This document shows positions 18,655-27,271 of a stretch of 45,950 bases of DNA, in pieces. Made by a program: the position numbers and the translations under genes. Source of the stretch: Mycobacterium gordonae. Lineage in GTDB: Bacteria; Actinomycetota; Actinomycetes; Mycobacteriales; Mycobacteriaceae. The stretch spans positions 1 through 45,950 of the forward strand of contig NZ_LKTM01000337.1 of the NCBI RefSeq assembly GCF_001417955.2. The letters are read 5' to 3'. Every line of letters starts with the position of its first letter. Position 1 is the first letter of the stretch. The notes under the pieces were generated by a model. The model was not told the DNA's origin, did not search any database, and worked only from the letters and a program-made list of their open reading frames with translations.

Positions 18655-20157
18655 TCAGCGCTTGGAGCGCTGCCGGATCCGGGTGGTGAGTTCCTTGACG
18701 TTGTCGAAGATCTCACGGCGCTCGGCCATCTCGTTGCGGATCTTGCGTTCGGCGTACATCACGGTGGTGTGATCGCGGCCGAAGGCCTGCCCGATTTTGG
18801 GCAGAGAGAGGTCGGTGAGCTCGCGGCACAGATACATCGCGATCTGGCGAGACTGCGCGAGCGGGCGGGCCTTGCCCGGGCCGCGCAGTTCCTCGACGGT
18901 GGTGTCGAAGTACTCCGCGGTGGCCGCCATGATGGTGGCCGCGCTGATCTGCATGCCGCTGGCGTCGGCGATCAGGTCGCGCAACACGATCTCGGCCAGT
19001 GACTTGTCGATCGCGGTCTTGTTCAGCGATGCGAAGGCGGTGACCCGGATCAGCGCACCCTCGAGTTCGCGGATGTTGCGTTCGATGCTGCTGGCGATGA
19101 GTTCCAGGACATCGTCGGGCACCGCGAGTCGTTCGACTTGTGCTTTCTTGCGCAGGATCGCGATGCGGGTTTCGAGATCGGGCGGCTGGACGTCGGTGAT
19201 CAGTCCCCATTCGAAGCGGGTGCGCAGCCGGTCCTCGAGTGTCGCGAGCTGTTTGGGCGGCCGATCGGAGGAGATGACGATCTGCTTGTTGGCGTTGTGC
19301 AGGGTGTTGAAGGTATGGAAGAACTCTTCCTGAATACCGTCCTTGCCCTCGATGAACTGAATGTCGTCGACGAGCAACACGTCGACGTCGCGGTAGCTGC
19401 GCTTGAACGACACCTTGCGGTCATCGCGCAGCGAGTTGATGAAGTCGTTGGTGAATTCCTCGGTGGAGACGTATTTGACGCGCATCCCGGGAAACAGGCG
19501 TTGGGCGTAATTGCCGGCGGCGTGCAGCAGATGAGTTTTCCCCAAACCCGACTCGCCCCAGATGAACAGTGGGTTGTAGGCACGGGCGGGGGCCTCGGCG
19601 ATCGCCAGGGTGGCCGCGTGCGCGAACCGGTTGGAGGAACCGATGACAAAAGTGTCGAAGGTATAGCGCCGGTTGAGGCTGGTGCCCGAGGCGGCCGCGG
19701 TGTCGGTGGCAGTCGGGCGTTCGGCGAAGTAACTCGGCCAGTTCTGCCCGGGACCCACGACGGTGTCGCCGTGGTCGTCGTCGGCAACGGGAGCCTCGGC
19801 CGGCGCAGGATCCTCGATCGGGGCCGGGGAGTCGGGCGCGGGGAACACGCCGTCGTCGTCGGCCGGCGGGGGAGCGATGCGGACACCGAGTTGGATCTGC
19901 TGTCCCAGGCGACGGCTCAGTGCGTCGGTGATCGGCGTGCGCAGGTGGCGTTCGATCTCGTTCTGGACGAAAACACTCGGAACGGAGAGCAGAGCAAACC
20001 CCTCGACGATGGTGAGAGGTTGCACGAGTTTGAGCCAGGCCCTTTGCTGGGCGGTCAGCGGAGTGGTGAGGGCGGATCCGTTGCCGGCCTCACCGTTGAG
20101 CTCGGAGACGACCGCGTTCCATACCGGGGCGAATCCGGAACCAGGGTCATCGGTCAA
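18655..20157 (-). CDS. dnaA: Chromosomal replication initiator DnaA
   Basis: A 500-aa AAA+ initiator. Domain I (about 1-90) includes VWNAVVSELNG; a variable acidic linker follows (about 105-165); the AAA+ core has Walker A GESGLGKTHLLHA and Walker B LLVDDIQF; domain IV has the DnaA-box-binding HTH signature GRDHTTVMYA near the C-terminus. TTG at 20157 is taken as the start because the TDDPGSGF N-terminus matches M. tuberculosis DnaA, which also uses TTG, and an AGGGAGA ribosome-binding site precedes it. The frame extends to 20214 but runs into DnaA boxes. Confidence 0.98.
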   Translation of the reverse strand: MTDDPGSGFAPVWNAVVSELNGEAGNGSALTTPLTAQQRAWLKLVQPLTIVEGFALLSVPSVFVQNEIERHLRTPITDALSRRLGQQIQLGVRIAPPPADDDGVFPAPDSPAPIEDPAPAEAPVADDDHGDTVVGPGQNWPSYFAERPTATDTAAASGTSLNRRYTFDTFVIGSSNRFAHAATLAIAEAPARAYNPLFIWGESGLGKTHLLHAAGNYAQRLFPGMRVKYVSTEEFTNDFINSLRDDRKVSFKRSYRDVDVLLVDDIQFIEGKDGIQEEFFHTFNTLHNANKQIVISSDRPPKQLATLEDRLRTRFEWGLITDVQPPDLETRIAILRKKAQVERLAVPDDVLELIASSIERNIRELEGALIRVTAFASLNKTAIDKSLAEIVLRDLIADASGMQISAATIMAATAEYFDTTVEELRGPGKARPLAQSRQIAMYLCRELTDLSLPKIGQAFGRDHTTVMYAERKIRNEMAERREIFDNVKELTTRIRQRSKR

Positions 20158-20731
20158 CGACGCATCTCCCTGGTCCGACGCTCGGAGTACAACACTTCGG
20201 TAGCAACAGCGCACCTGTCCACATGGTTATCCACAGATGTGGAAAGGAAGGTCAATAGTAAGCCGCAGCCTACCGGCAACGGCTTGCGATCTTCGTGCTG
20301 TAGACAACCACCTGATTGCCCGATCAGCTAGTCGATCCGCCATCCTCGCTTCAGTGTCGTTGTCGACAGAGTTCCAAGTCCGTACCGGCTTGGAAACTAC
20401 CCCGCCCGAAGCTAACAGTTTTCGTTCGCGCTGCCAACAGTTCTTTGTATTCTGCTGGCGTTCTTCATGATCCTGCTATCCGTGACCTTGATGCCGGATC
20501 GGTCTTTGCGGGACTGGGACGATGGCGGTGCGTCTGCTGTGGCGGGCGAGGTTTGACCAGGAGAAGCCTCGTCAGTACCCTCAAACAGTCGCCCGAAAGT
20601 CGGCGATACGGCTGCGACCCGGAATCAGCACCTCGGGGACCGCGCCGGCCAGCAAGCGAGAACACCTTCGCCCACGAGTTGCCGAGCATGAGCGGGCGGA
20701 CTGTTATGCCATACACAGCGAGGAGAACGCG
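20158..20731. promoter_or_regulatory. dnaA-rpmH divergent intergenic region
   Basis: A 574-bp gap between divergent dnaA and rpmH. Apart from the DnaA boxes listed separately it holds promoters for both directions, which cannot be placed with confidence. Open frames here, including a frame that continues into rpmH from 20522, show no protein-like composition. No RNA gene was recognised. Confidence 0.6.
20215..20246. promoter_or_regulatory. DnaA-box cluster upstream of dnaA
   Basis: Three DnaA-box-like sites lie within 32 bp, about 58 bp before the dnaA start codon: CTGTCCACA at 20215-20223, TTATCCACA at 20227-20235, and the reverse-oriented CTTTCCACA at 20238-20246 (read as TGTGGAAAG on the plus strand). 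The position fits autoregulation of dnaA by DnaA, as known in other bacteria; the effect here is inferred. Confidence 0.75.
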
Positions 20732-20875
20732 GTGGCCAAGGGCAAGAGGACGTTCCAGCCGAACAATCGGCGTCGGGCCCGCGTCCACGGTTTCCGGCTG
20801 CGGATGCGCACGCGTGCCGGACGGGCGATTGTGGCCAACCGGCGTGCTAAGGGTCGCCGCGCTTTAACTGCCTGA
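20732..20875 (+). CDS. rpmH: 50S ribosomal protein L34
   Basis: A 47-aa very basic protein beginning AKGKRTFQPNNRRRARVHGF, the L34 signature. GTG at 20732 is preceded by GAGGAG. The upstream extension of the same frame is not protein-like. First gene of the rpmH-rnpA-yidD-yidC-jag-rsmG-parAB series. Confidence 0.97.
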   Translation: MAKGKRTFQPNNRRRARVHGFRLRMRTRAGRAIVANRRAKGRRALTA

Positions 20876-20897
20876 TCGCAGCTCGGGTTTCCCAGCG

Positions 20898-21260
20898 GTG
20901 CTTTCCGCACGGAACCGCATGAGGCGGTCGACCGAGTTTGACGCGACGGTGAAGTACGGGATGCGCACGGTGCAGCCCGATGTCATCGTGCATGTTCGTC
21001 GGGCGAGTCAGCGCGAGGACGCGGAGGGGCCCCGGGTGGGTCTGATCATCGCCAAGCGCGTCGGGACCGCGGTGGAACGACACCGGGTGGCGCGACGGCT
21101 GCGGCACGTGGCCCGGCCGTTGTTGGCGAGCTTGCATCCGCGCGACCAGGTGGTGATTCGCGCGCTGCCCAGCAGCCGGCACGTCTCTTCGGCGTGGCTG
21201 GAGCAGCAGTTGCGCAGTGGTTTGCGGCGGGCTTTCGATATGGCGGGTACCGAGCGGTGA
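20898..21260 (+). CDS. rnpA: Ribonuclease P protein component
   Basis: A 120-aa basic protein that assists the RNase P RNA in trimming tRNA 5' ends. The conserved RNR-like core appears as AVERHRVARRLRHVARP (about residues 58-74), after VGLIIAKRVG. GTG start at 20898, 22 bp after rpmH. The stop overlaps the yidD start (GTGA). Confidence 0.96.
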   Translation: MLSARNRMRRSTEFDATVKYGMRTVQPDVIVHVRRASQREDAEGPRVGLIIAKRVGTAVERHRVARRLRHVARPLLASLHPRDQVVIRALPSSRHVSSAWLEQQLRSGLRRAFDMAGTER

Positions 21261-21619
21261 CCGGTTCGGTGTGCAACCCTGCGGGCGCGGTGCGCTCCGC
21301 CGGCAGGGTCGGCACCCCGGTCGCGCGGGCGTTGATCTATCTCATCCAGCTCTACCGGCACATGGTGTCGCCGCTGCGCCCGGCGACCTGTCGGTTCGTT
21401 CCCACCTGTAGCCAGTACGCCGTGGAAGCTCTCACCGAATACGGAGTGATTCGCGGGAGCTGGCTGGCGGTTGTCAGGCTTGGTAAGTGTGGTCCCTGGC
21501 ATCGGGGAGGATGGGATCCAATTCCGGAGCGCCGCGAGGGCCCGGTCGACGTGGACATCTCGCCCGGGGCGGTCGAGGACCGTCCGGCGAAGCAAGGGGA
21601 GAGTGAATCTGTTGTTTGA
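21257..21619 (+). CDS. yidD: Membrane protein insertion efficiency factor YidD
   Basis: A 120-aa protein of the YidD (DUF37) family, with the signature YRHMVSPLRPATCRFVPTCS and Cys-containing SQYAVEALTEYG, then GGWDPIP. It is thought to help YidC insert inner-membrane proteins. GTG at 21257 overlaps the rnpA stop by four bases; the frame also extends upstream inside rnpA but with no support. It overlaps yidC by 17 bp. Confidence 0.95.
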   Translation: MTGSVCNPAGAVRSAGRVGTPVARALIYLIQLYRHMVSPLRPATCRFVPTCSQYAVEALTEYGVIRGSWLAVVRLGKCGPWHRGGWDPIPERREGPVDVDISPGAVEDRPAKQGESESVV

Positions 21620-22742
21620 TTTCTTCAGCTTGGACTTCATCTACTACCCGGTGTCATGGATCATGTGGCTCTGGTACAAGGCGTTCGCGTTCCTGCTGGG
21701 ACCGGACAATTTCTTTGCCTGGGCACTGTCGGTGATGTTCCTCGTCTTCACCCTGCGCGCTCTGCTGTACAAGCCGTTCGTCCGCCAGATCCGTACCACT
21801 CGGCAGATGCAGGAACTGCAGCCGCAGATCAAGGCCCTGCAGAAGAAGTACGGCAAAGATCGTCAGCGGATGGCACTGGAGATGCAGAAGCTGCAACGCG
21901 AGCACGGCTTCAACCCGATCCTGGGCTGTCTGCCGATGCTGGCCCAGATCCCGGTGTTCCTCGGGCTCTACCACGTGCTGCGCTCCTTCAACCGCACGAC
22001 TGGCGGTATCGGGTTGCAGTCGATGTCGGTCGAGCAGAACAAGATGATCGGCAACTACGTCTTCACTGCGCTCGACGTGCAGAACTTCCTGAAGGCCAAC
22101 CTGTTCGGCGCACCCATCGGTGCATCGATGACCCAGAAGGGCGGGTTGGATGCGTTCGAGCATTTCAGTCGCCCCGCGGTGATCGCGGTCGGGGTGCCGG
22201 TGATGATCCTTGCCGGCGTGGCGACCTACTTCAACAGTCGGGCATCGGTGGCCCGGCAGAGTCCCGAGGCGGCCGCCAATCCCCAGACGGCGATGATGAA
22301 CAAGCTGGCGTTGTACGTGTTTCCGTTGGGCGTCGTTGTCGGTGGTCCGTTCCTGCCGCTGGCGATCATCCTGTACTGGTTCGCCAACAACATCTGGACC
22401 TTCGGTCAGCAGCACTACGTCTTCGGGATGATCGAGAAAGAAGACGAGGCCAAGAAGCAGGAAGCGCTGGAGCGGCGCGCGGCCAACGCGCCCGCGCCGG
22501 GAGTCAAGCCCAAGCGCACCAAGTCGACGTCGGCGACGAGCACGGGATCCGCGGTGGAGACCGCATCGGCTGACGCCGGTACGTCGGAGACCGAAGAAGT
22601 CGACATTGACGGACAGGCCGAGGCGAAGCCCGCTGACAAGAGCCCCCAGGCTCCGTCCGCCAAACCGAGCGCGGTGAACCGAAGTAGCGGCCCGGGCCGT
22701 ACCCCGCGTCCGGGGGCACGGCCGAAGAAACGCAAACGGTAG
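21603..22742 (+). CDS. yidC: Membrane protein insertase YidC/Oxa1
   Basis: A 379-aa inner-membrane insertase. Hydrophobic segments include the N-terminal YYPVSWIMWLWYKAFAFLLG, one around residues 35-60, one near 105-125 (LGCLPMLAQIPVFLGLYHVL), one at about 195-215 and one at about 230-255. A long helical cytoplasmic loop (about 65-100) separates the first pair, as in Gram-positive YidC, and the C-terminus is charged, Ala/Ser/Pro-rich and ends KKRKR. GTG at 21603 lies behind AAGGGGAGA. Confidence 0.96.
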   Translation: MNLLFDFFSLDFIYYPVSWIMWLWYKAFAFLLGPDNFFAWALSVMFLVFTLRALLYKPFVRQIRTTRQMQELQPQIKALQKKYGKDRQRMALEMQKLQREHGFNPILGCLPMLAQIPVFLGLYHVLRSFNRTTGGIGLQSMSVEQNKMIGNYVFTALDVQNFLKANLFGAPIGASMTQKGGLDAFEHFSRPAVIAVGVPVMILAGVATYFNSRASVARQSPEAAANPQTAMMNKLALYVFPLGVVVGGPFLPLAIILYWFANNIWTFGQQHYVFGMIEKEDEAKKQEALERRAANAPAPGVKPKRTKSTSATSTGSAVETASADAGTSETEEVDIDGQAEAKPADKSPQAPSAKPSAVNRSSGPGRTPRPGARPKKRKR

Positions 22743-22857
22743 TAACCGCTTGAACTTGCCGGGCTCGGGCCGTCAGGCCGGAACCCAAGAACACCAAGCA
22801 AGAACAACGCGGCGAGAGGCCGCGAACACCAACCCGTGGATGAGGGGAGTAGGAGCC

Positions 22858-23415
22858 ATGACGGACGCTGACACCACTGAACTCGAACCCGATGCGGCGA
22901 CAGCTGCGTCGGATGCGGAGGATGTGGACACCGCGGAGGAATCCGACGATCTCGAAGAGCGGTTGGTCGCCGAGGGCGAGATCGCCGGTGACTACCTGGA
23001 AGAGCTGCTGGACCTGTTGGACTTCGACGGCGACATCGACCTGGACGTCGAGGGAAACCGAGCCGTTGTGAGTATCGACGGCAGTGACGACCTGAACAAG
23101 TTGGTCGGTCGCGGTGGTGAAGTGTTGGACGCGCTGCAGGAGTTGACCCGGCTGGCGGTGCACCAGAAGACCGGTGTGCGCAGTCGCCTGATGCTGGACA
23201 TCGCGAGCTGGCGACGCCGGCGCCGTGAGGAATTGGCGGCGCTGGGCGACAAGGTCGCGCGCCGCGTTGCAGAGACGGGGGAGCGTGAAGCGCTGTCGCC
23301 GATGACGCCGTTCGAGCGCAAGATCGTGCACGACGCGGTCGCCGCCGTGCCCGGTGTGCACAGCGAAAGCGAGGGCGTGGAGCCGTCACGGCGCGTCGTC
23401 GTACTGCGTGACTGA
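22858..23415 (+). CDS. jag: Jag/KhpB-type KH-R3H RNA-binding protein (Rv3920c-like)
   Basis: A 185-aa protein with a very acidic N-terminus (about 1-45), a KH-like domain with LVGRGGEVLDALQELTRLA (about 80-100) and a C-terminal R3H domain (SPMTPFERKIVHDAV, about 140-180). Such proteins bind RNA and influence elongation and division in Gram-positive bacteria. ATG at 22858 follows GGGAGTAGGAG. The separate Jag-N domain is absent, as in other actinobacteria. Confidence 0.93.
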   Translation: MTDADTTELEPDAATAASDAEDVDTAEESDDLEERLVAEGEIAGDYLEELLDLLDFDGDIDLDVEGNRAVVSIDGSDDLNKLVGRGGEVLDALQELTRLAVHQKTGVRSRLMLDIASWRRRRREELAALGDKVARRVAETGEREALSPMTPFERKIVHDAVAAVPGVHSESEGVEPSRRVVVLRD

Positions 23416-23525
23416 GCTGTGACCATCTGTGACCAGGCTGTGACTATCGGAGTTACAGGAATGTAGTTCCATGCGGCCCGGTCGCAAGTGCGAGGATCGC
23501 GTCGGCCACGGGGAGAGCGGAGGGA

Positions 23526-24227
23526 ATGTTTCACGTGAAACATGTCGATTCGCCGGACCCGGCCGAACGCCCGACACCGGGGTCAGCCGGCGTTGTGGCC
23601 GCCGAGGTCTTCGGTGAGCGCCTCGGCATCGCCGAACAGTACGGGAGAATCCTGGCGAGTGCCGGCGTGGAGCGGGGACTACTCGGGCCGCGTGAGGTCG
23701 ATCGCATCTGGGAGCGGCACCTTCTGAATTCAGCCGTCGTCGGCGAGCTGCTGGACCCTGGCGCACGAGTCGTCGATATCGGCAGTGGAGCGGGATTGCC
23801 CGGAATCCCGCTGGCGATCGCCCGCCCCGACCTTCGGCTGGTACTGCTCGAGCCGCTGCTGCGCCGCAGTGACTTTCTGCGCGAAGTCGTGGACGAACTC
23901 GGGCTCTCGATCGAGGTGGTACGTGGTCGCGCGGAAGAGCGTTTGGTACGGGACCAATTGAGTGGCGTCGACGCCGCGGTGTCCCGGGCGGTAGCAGCAC
24001 TGGACAAATTGACGAAGTGGAGTATGCCGTTGTTGAGGCAAGGCGGACTGATGGTCGCGATCAAGGGGGAGCGTGCTCCCGACGAAGTGCGCGAGCACCG
24101 GCGTGTGATGGAGGCTTCAGGCGCCGTCAATGTCAGGGTGGTGAGGTGTGGCGTGAATATTTTGGATCAACCCGCGACCGTGGTGGTGGCCGAACGTGGG
24201 CGCCAGAATCGGGGATCGAAGCGGTGA
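23526..24227 (+). CDS. rsmG: 16S rRNA (guanine(527)-N7)-methyltransferase RsmG
   Basis: A 233-aa SAM methyltransferase (GidB) that modifies G527 of 16S rRNA; in mycobacteria loss gives low-level streptomycin resistance. Motif I is VVDIGSGAGLPGIPLAI (about 78-94), followed by LLEPLLRRSDFL and the SRAVAALDKLTKW substrate region. The ATG at 23526 is inside parS and gives the N-terminus MFHVKH; GGAGAG 8 nt upstream supports it, and no other ATG lies before the domain, though a GTG near codon 26 is possible. The stop overlaps parA (GTGA). Confidence 0.95.
   Translation: MFHVKHVDSPDPAERPTPGSAGVVAAEVFGERLGIAEQYGRILASAGVERGLLGPREVDRIWERHLLNSAVVGELLDPGARVVDIGSGAGLPGIPLAIARPDLRLVLLEPLLRRSDFLREVVDELGLSIEVVRGRAEERLVRDQLSGVDAAVSRAVAALDKLTKWSMPLLRQGGLMVAIKGERAPDEVREHRRVMEASGAVNVRVVRCGVNILDQPATVVVAERGRQNRGSKR
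23527..23542. promoter_or_regulatory. parS: parS site 1 (ParB-binding centromere), inside the rsmG start
   Basis: A perfect 16-bp palindrome TGTTTCACGTGAAACA, the bacterial consensus parS. It overlaps the rsmG start codon, so that the site encodes the residues FHVKH. It lies about 5 kb from oriC, as expected for an origin-proximal centromere. Confidence 0.98.
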
Positions 24228-25183
24228 GCGCCGCAAGAGTGGCGGCGACGTCAGCGGAAGCGCACAATCCCACGGTGAATGTTTCACGTGAAACATCGAC
24301 CGAGTTCGATACACCCATCGGCGCCGCGGCCGAACGCGCGGTTCGGGTTCTGCACTCGACCCACGATCCGCTGCCACGGCCACCGCAGCGGCGGCTGTTC
24401 ACGATCGCGAACCAGAAGGGCGGGGTGGGGAAGACCACGACCGCGGTCAACCTCGCGGCAGCGCTCGCGGTCCAGGGCCTCAAGACTCTCGTCATCGATC
24501 TCGACCCGCAGGGCAACGCGAGCACCGCCCTAGGTATCGCCGACCGCCAGTCGGGGACTCCGTCGTCGTACGAAGTCCTCATTGGCGAAGTCACCTTGCG
24601 TGAGGCACTCCGGCGCAGCCCGCACAGCGAGCGGTTGTTCTGCGTGCCGGCCACGATCGATCTGGCGGGTGCCGAGATTGAATTGGTCAGCATGGTGGCC
24701 CGCGAGAATCGGTTGCGCAACGCCCTGGCGGAGCTCGACGACTTCGACTTCGACTACGTCTTTATCGATTGCCCGCCCTCGCTGGGATTGCTCACGATCA
24801 ACGCCTTGGTCGCCGCTCCCGAGGTGCTGATCCCCATCCAGTGCGAGTACTACGCCCTCGAGGGAGTCTCGCAGCTGATGCGCAATATCGAGATGGTGAA
24901 GGCGCATCTGAATCCTCAGCTCGACGTCACCACGGTGATCCTCACGATGTACGACGGCCGCACGAAACTGGCCGACCAGGTTGCCGAGGAAGTCCGCCGC
25001 TACTTCGGGGACAAGGTCTTACGGACGGTGATTCCGCGCAGTGTGAAGGTATCGGAGGCGCCGGGCTACAGCATGACGATCATCGACTACGATCCTGGCT
25101 CGCGTGGAGCGATGAGCTATCTCGACGCCAGTCGCGAACTCGCTCAGCGCGGTCGGCCGTCTGCCGGGAGGGGAAGGCAATGA
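24224..25183 (+). CDS. parA: Chromosome-partitioning ATPase ParA
   Basis: A 319-aa deviant-Walker ATPase, with the P-loop KGGVGKTT at about residues 66-73, DPQGNAST, and DCPPSLGLL for Walker B. It moves ParB-bound origins apart at division. GTG at 24224 overlaps the rsmG stop. The 5' part encodes a variable N-terminus, then NVSRETS from within the second parS, then the conserved TEFDTPIGAAAERA. The stop overlaps parB (ATGA). Confidence 0.98.
   Translation: MSAARVAATSAEAHNPTVNVSRETSTEFDTPIGAAAERAVRVLHSTHDPLPRPPQRRLFTIANQKGGVGKTTTAVNLAAALAVQGLKTLVIDLDPQGNASTALGIADRQSGTPSSYEVLIGEVTLREALRRSPHSERLFCVPATIDLAGAEIELVSMVARENRLRNALAELDDFDFDYVFIDCPPSLGLLTINALVAAPEVLIPIQCEYYALEGVSQLMRNIEMVKAHLNPQLDVTTVILTMYDGRTKLADQVAEEVRRYFGDKVLRTVIPRSVKVSEAPGYSMTIIDYDPGSRGAMSYLDASRELAQRGRPSAGRGRQ
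24280..24295. promoter_or_regulatory. parS: parS site 2, inside parA
   Basis: A second perfect TGTTTCACGTGAAACA, 753 bp from the first. It lies in frame within the parA coding sequence and encodes the residues NVSRETS across its span. Two parS sites close to parAB match the arrangement known in other mycobacteria. Confidence 0.98.
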
Positions 25184-26157
25184 GCAATCCGTCACGCAGG
25201 AAGGGCGGTCTTGGCCGCGGCCTGGCGTCGCTGATTCCCACCGGACCGGTCGAGGGCGACGCTTCGACATTCGGGCCGCGGATGGGGTCGGCGGCCGCCG
25301 ACGTCGTGATCGTCGGGCCGCTTCCGGACGCCGCCGCGATGGGTGCGGTGTACCGGGAGATAGCGCCCTCGGACATCGAGCCCAACCCCCGCCAGCCCCG
25401 CCAGGTGTTCGACGACGAAGCACTGTCGGAGTTGGTGCACTCGATCCGTGAGTTCGGCCTGTTGCAGCCCATCGTCGTGCGCGCCGTGCCAGGATCTACG
25501 AGCGGTGCGCACTACCAGATCGTGATGGGGGAGCGGCGTTGGCGGGCCGCCCAGGAGGCCGGCCTGTCGACCATCCCGGCGATTGTCCGTGAGACCGGGG
25601 ACGACAACCTCCTGCGCGATGCCTTGCTGGAGAACATCCACCGGGTACAGCTGAACCCGTTGGAAGAGGCAGCGGCCTACCAACAGTTGCTCGATGAGTT
25701 CGGCGTCACTCACGATGAGCTGGCGGCCCGCATCGGCCGCTCGCGTCCGCTCATCACCAACATGATCCGGTTGCTCAAGCTGCCCATCCCGGTGCAGCGC
25801 CGGGTGGCGGCAGGGGTGCTGTCGGCCGGCCACGCCCGGGCCCTGCTGTCCTTGGAAGCCGGCGCGGAGGCCCAGGAGGAGTTGGCGAGCCGCATCGTCG
25901 CGGAGGGCCTTTCGGTGCGGGCCACCGAGGAGGCCGTGACCCTGGCCAACCGGGGGGACGGGGCGGCGCCCACGCCACCGCGACGCAAGCCGATCCAGAT
26001 GCCCGGACTGCAGGACGTTGCTGAGCGGCTGTCGAACGCCTTCGACACGCGGGTGACGGTGGCCCTCGGCAAACGAAAAGGCAAGATTGTGGTCGAGTTC
26101 GGTTCGGTCGACGACCTCCAGCGAATCATCGACCTGATGACCGCGAAGACGCCGTGA
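25180..26157 (+). CDS. parB: Chromosome-partitioning protein ParB
   Basis: A 325-aa CTP-dependent DNA-clamp protein that loads at parS. The N-terminal RRKGGLGRGLASLIP is the ParA-interaction segment; the CTP-binding ParB/Srx domain has box GERRWRAAQ and ENIHRVQLNPLEEA (about 115-170); an HTH follows (ELAARIGRSRPLITNMIRLL) and a C-terminal dimerisation domain. ATG at 25180 overlaps the parA stop. ENIHRV differs slightly from the usual ENIQRE. Confidence 0.98.
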   Translation: MSNPSRRKGGLGRGLASLIPTGPVEGDASTFGPRMGSAAADVVIVGPLPDAAAMGAVYREIAPSDIEPNPRQPRQVFDDEALSELVHSIREFGLLQPIVVRAVPGSTSGAHYQIVMGERRWRAAQEAGLSTIPAIVRETGDDNLLRDALLENIHRVQLNPLEEAAAYQQLLDEFGVTHDELAARIGRSRPLITNMIRLLKLPIPVQRRVAAGVLSAGHARALLSLEAGAEAQEELASRIVAEGLSVRATEEAVTLANRGDGAAPTPPRRKPIQMPGLQDVAERLSNAFDTRVTVALGKRKGKIVVEFGSVDDLQRIIDLMTAKTP

Positions 26158-26476
26158 AACCGCATGACCCGACACATTCTGTAATTACGTCACTGTGACA
26201 CTGAGCCGTTTCGGAACCGTTTTCCGTCCGGCAGTGGGCACCGCCATTCAACGGAGATGTGGTGTGCATCAAGCGATTTCGAGCCCCGACCGGGCCGCGG
26301 CAGGGTCGCGGAAGCCGCGGACGAGGGCCAACACTGGCCGGACGGCGATCGACTCTCCTATCCTGGAAGGGTTGCCGGTACGCATCCGCCGCAAGTCGGG
26401 TGGATCGCACCGCGGACCGGCGCCCGCGCAGGAATGAGGCCATGGGCTCGGGTACCGCACGGAGGCTAGGAGACTA
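26158..26476. other. Intergenic region after parB
   Basis: This 319-bp gap separates parB from the next rightward gene. Open frames here lack protein-like composition. A -10-like TATCCT lies at 26358-26363, but the distance to the next start (over 100 bp) and the missing -35 make it weak. No clear terminator, repeat or RNA gene is seen. Confidence 0.5.
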
Positions 26477-27271
26477 GTGTCAGCTCGGATTACAGCGCTG
26501 CGGCTCGAAGCCTTCGAGCAGCTCCCCAAGCACGCGCGTCGCTGCGTCTTCTGGGAAGTCGATCCGGGGACGCTCGGCAAGGACGAGCACCTCGCCGATC
26601 CGGAATTCGAAAAAGAGGCATGGCTGTCGATGGTCATGCTGGAGTGGGGCTCCTGCGGCCAGGTTGCGACGGCGATTCCCGACGAACGCAGCCAGGCCGA
26701 ACCACCCTGCCTGGGCTACGTCCTGTATGCCCCGCCGCGCGCGGTCCCGCGCGCGACCCGCTTTCCCACCGCGCCGGTCTCCGCCGACGCGGTGCTTCTG
26801 ACGTCGATGGGTATCGAGCGGGGGCAGGCCGACGAGGATCTCCCGCACCACTTGATCACGCGCGTCATCGAGGAACTGGTGCGCCGCGGCGTCCGCGCGC
26901 TGGAGGCTTTCGGTCGCACTGCAGCGGCGACGGAGTTGCAGGAGCCGGTGGACGACGACGTGCGGCCGGTGTTCGACGCGCTCGGTGACTGCTCGGTCGA
27001 ACACTGCATCATCGACGCCGACTTCCTGATCGACGCCGGCTTCGTGGTGGTCGCGCCCCACCCGTACTTCCCGCGACTGCGCCTCGAGCTGGACAAGGGG
27101 CTGGGGTGGAAGGCCGAAGTCGAGGCGGCCCTCGAGCGACTGCTGGAGGCCGCGCAGTTACAACAACCGGTGGGGGCGGCGTCCGCTGCTTCAGTCGGCA
27201 GCGAGATGACGGCCGGCGAGACTACGCCGGCGGCCCGTCAGGTCGACGATTGCGAGACTAGGAACCGCTGA
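26477..27271 (+). CDS. Acetyltransferase-like protein (Rv3916c family)
   Basis: A 264-aa protein found at this position in mycobacteria. It has the general layout of a GNAT-like fold: an N-terminal strand-rich part (WLSMVMLEWGSCGQVA), a central GYVLYAPPRAV motif, then a helix-rich part with ITRVIEELVRRGVRALEAFG, and a C-terminal HPYFPRLRLEL. The acetyl-CoA-binding Q/R-x2-G-x-G/A motif is not clear, so catalytic activity is uncertain. GTG at 26477 lies downstream of GGAGG. Its 3' end overlaps the convergent cwlM by 14 bp. Confidence 0.8.
   Translation: MSARITALRLEAFEQLPKHARRCVFWEVDPGTLGKDEHLADPEFEKEAWLSMVMLEWGSCGQVATAIPDERSQAEPPCLGYVLYAPPRAVPRATRFPTAPVSADAVLLTSMGIERGQADEDLPHHLITRVIEELVRRGVRALEAFGRTAAATELQEPVDDDVRPVFDALGDCSVEHCIIDADFLIDAGFVVVAPHPYFPRLRLELDKGLGWKAEVEAALERLLEAAQLQQPVGAASAASVGSEMTAGETTPAARQVDDCETRNR

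Noticed and set aside
20522..20731. Upstream extension of rpmH
   Set aside because: L34 is 47 aa; the extension has no family match and the GTG at 20732 has a ribosome-binding site.
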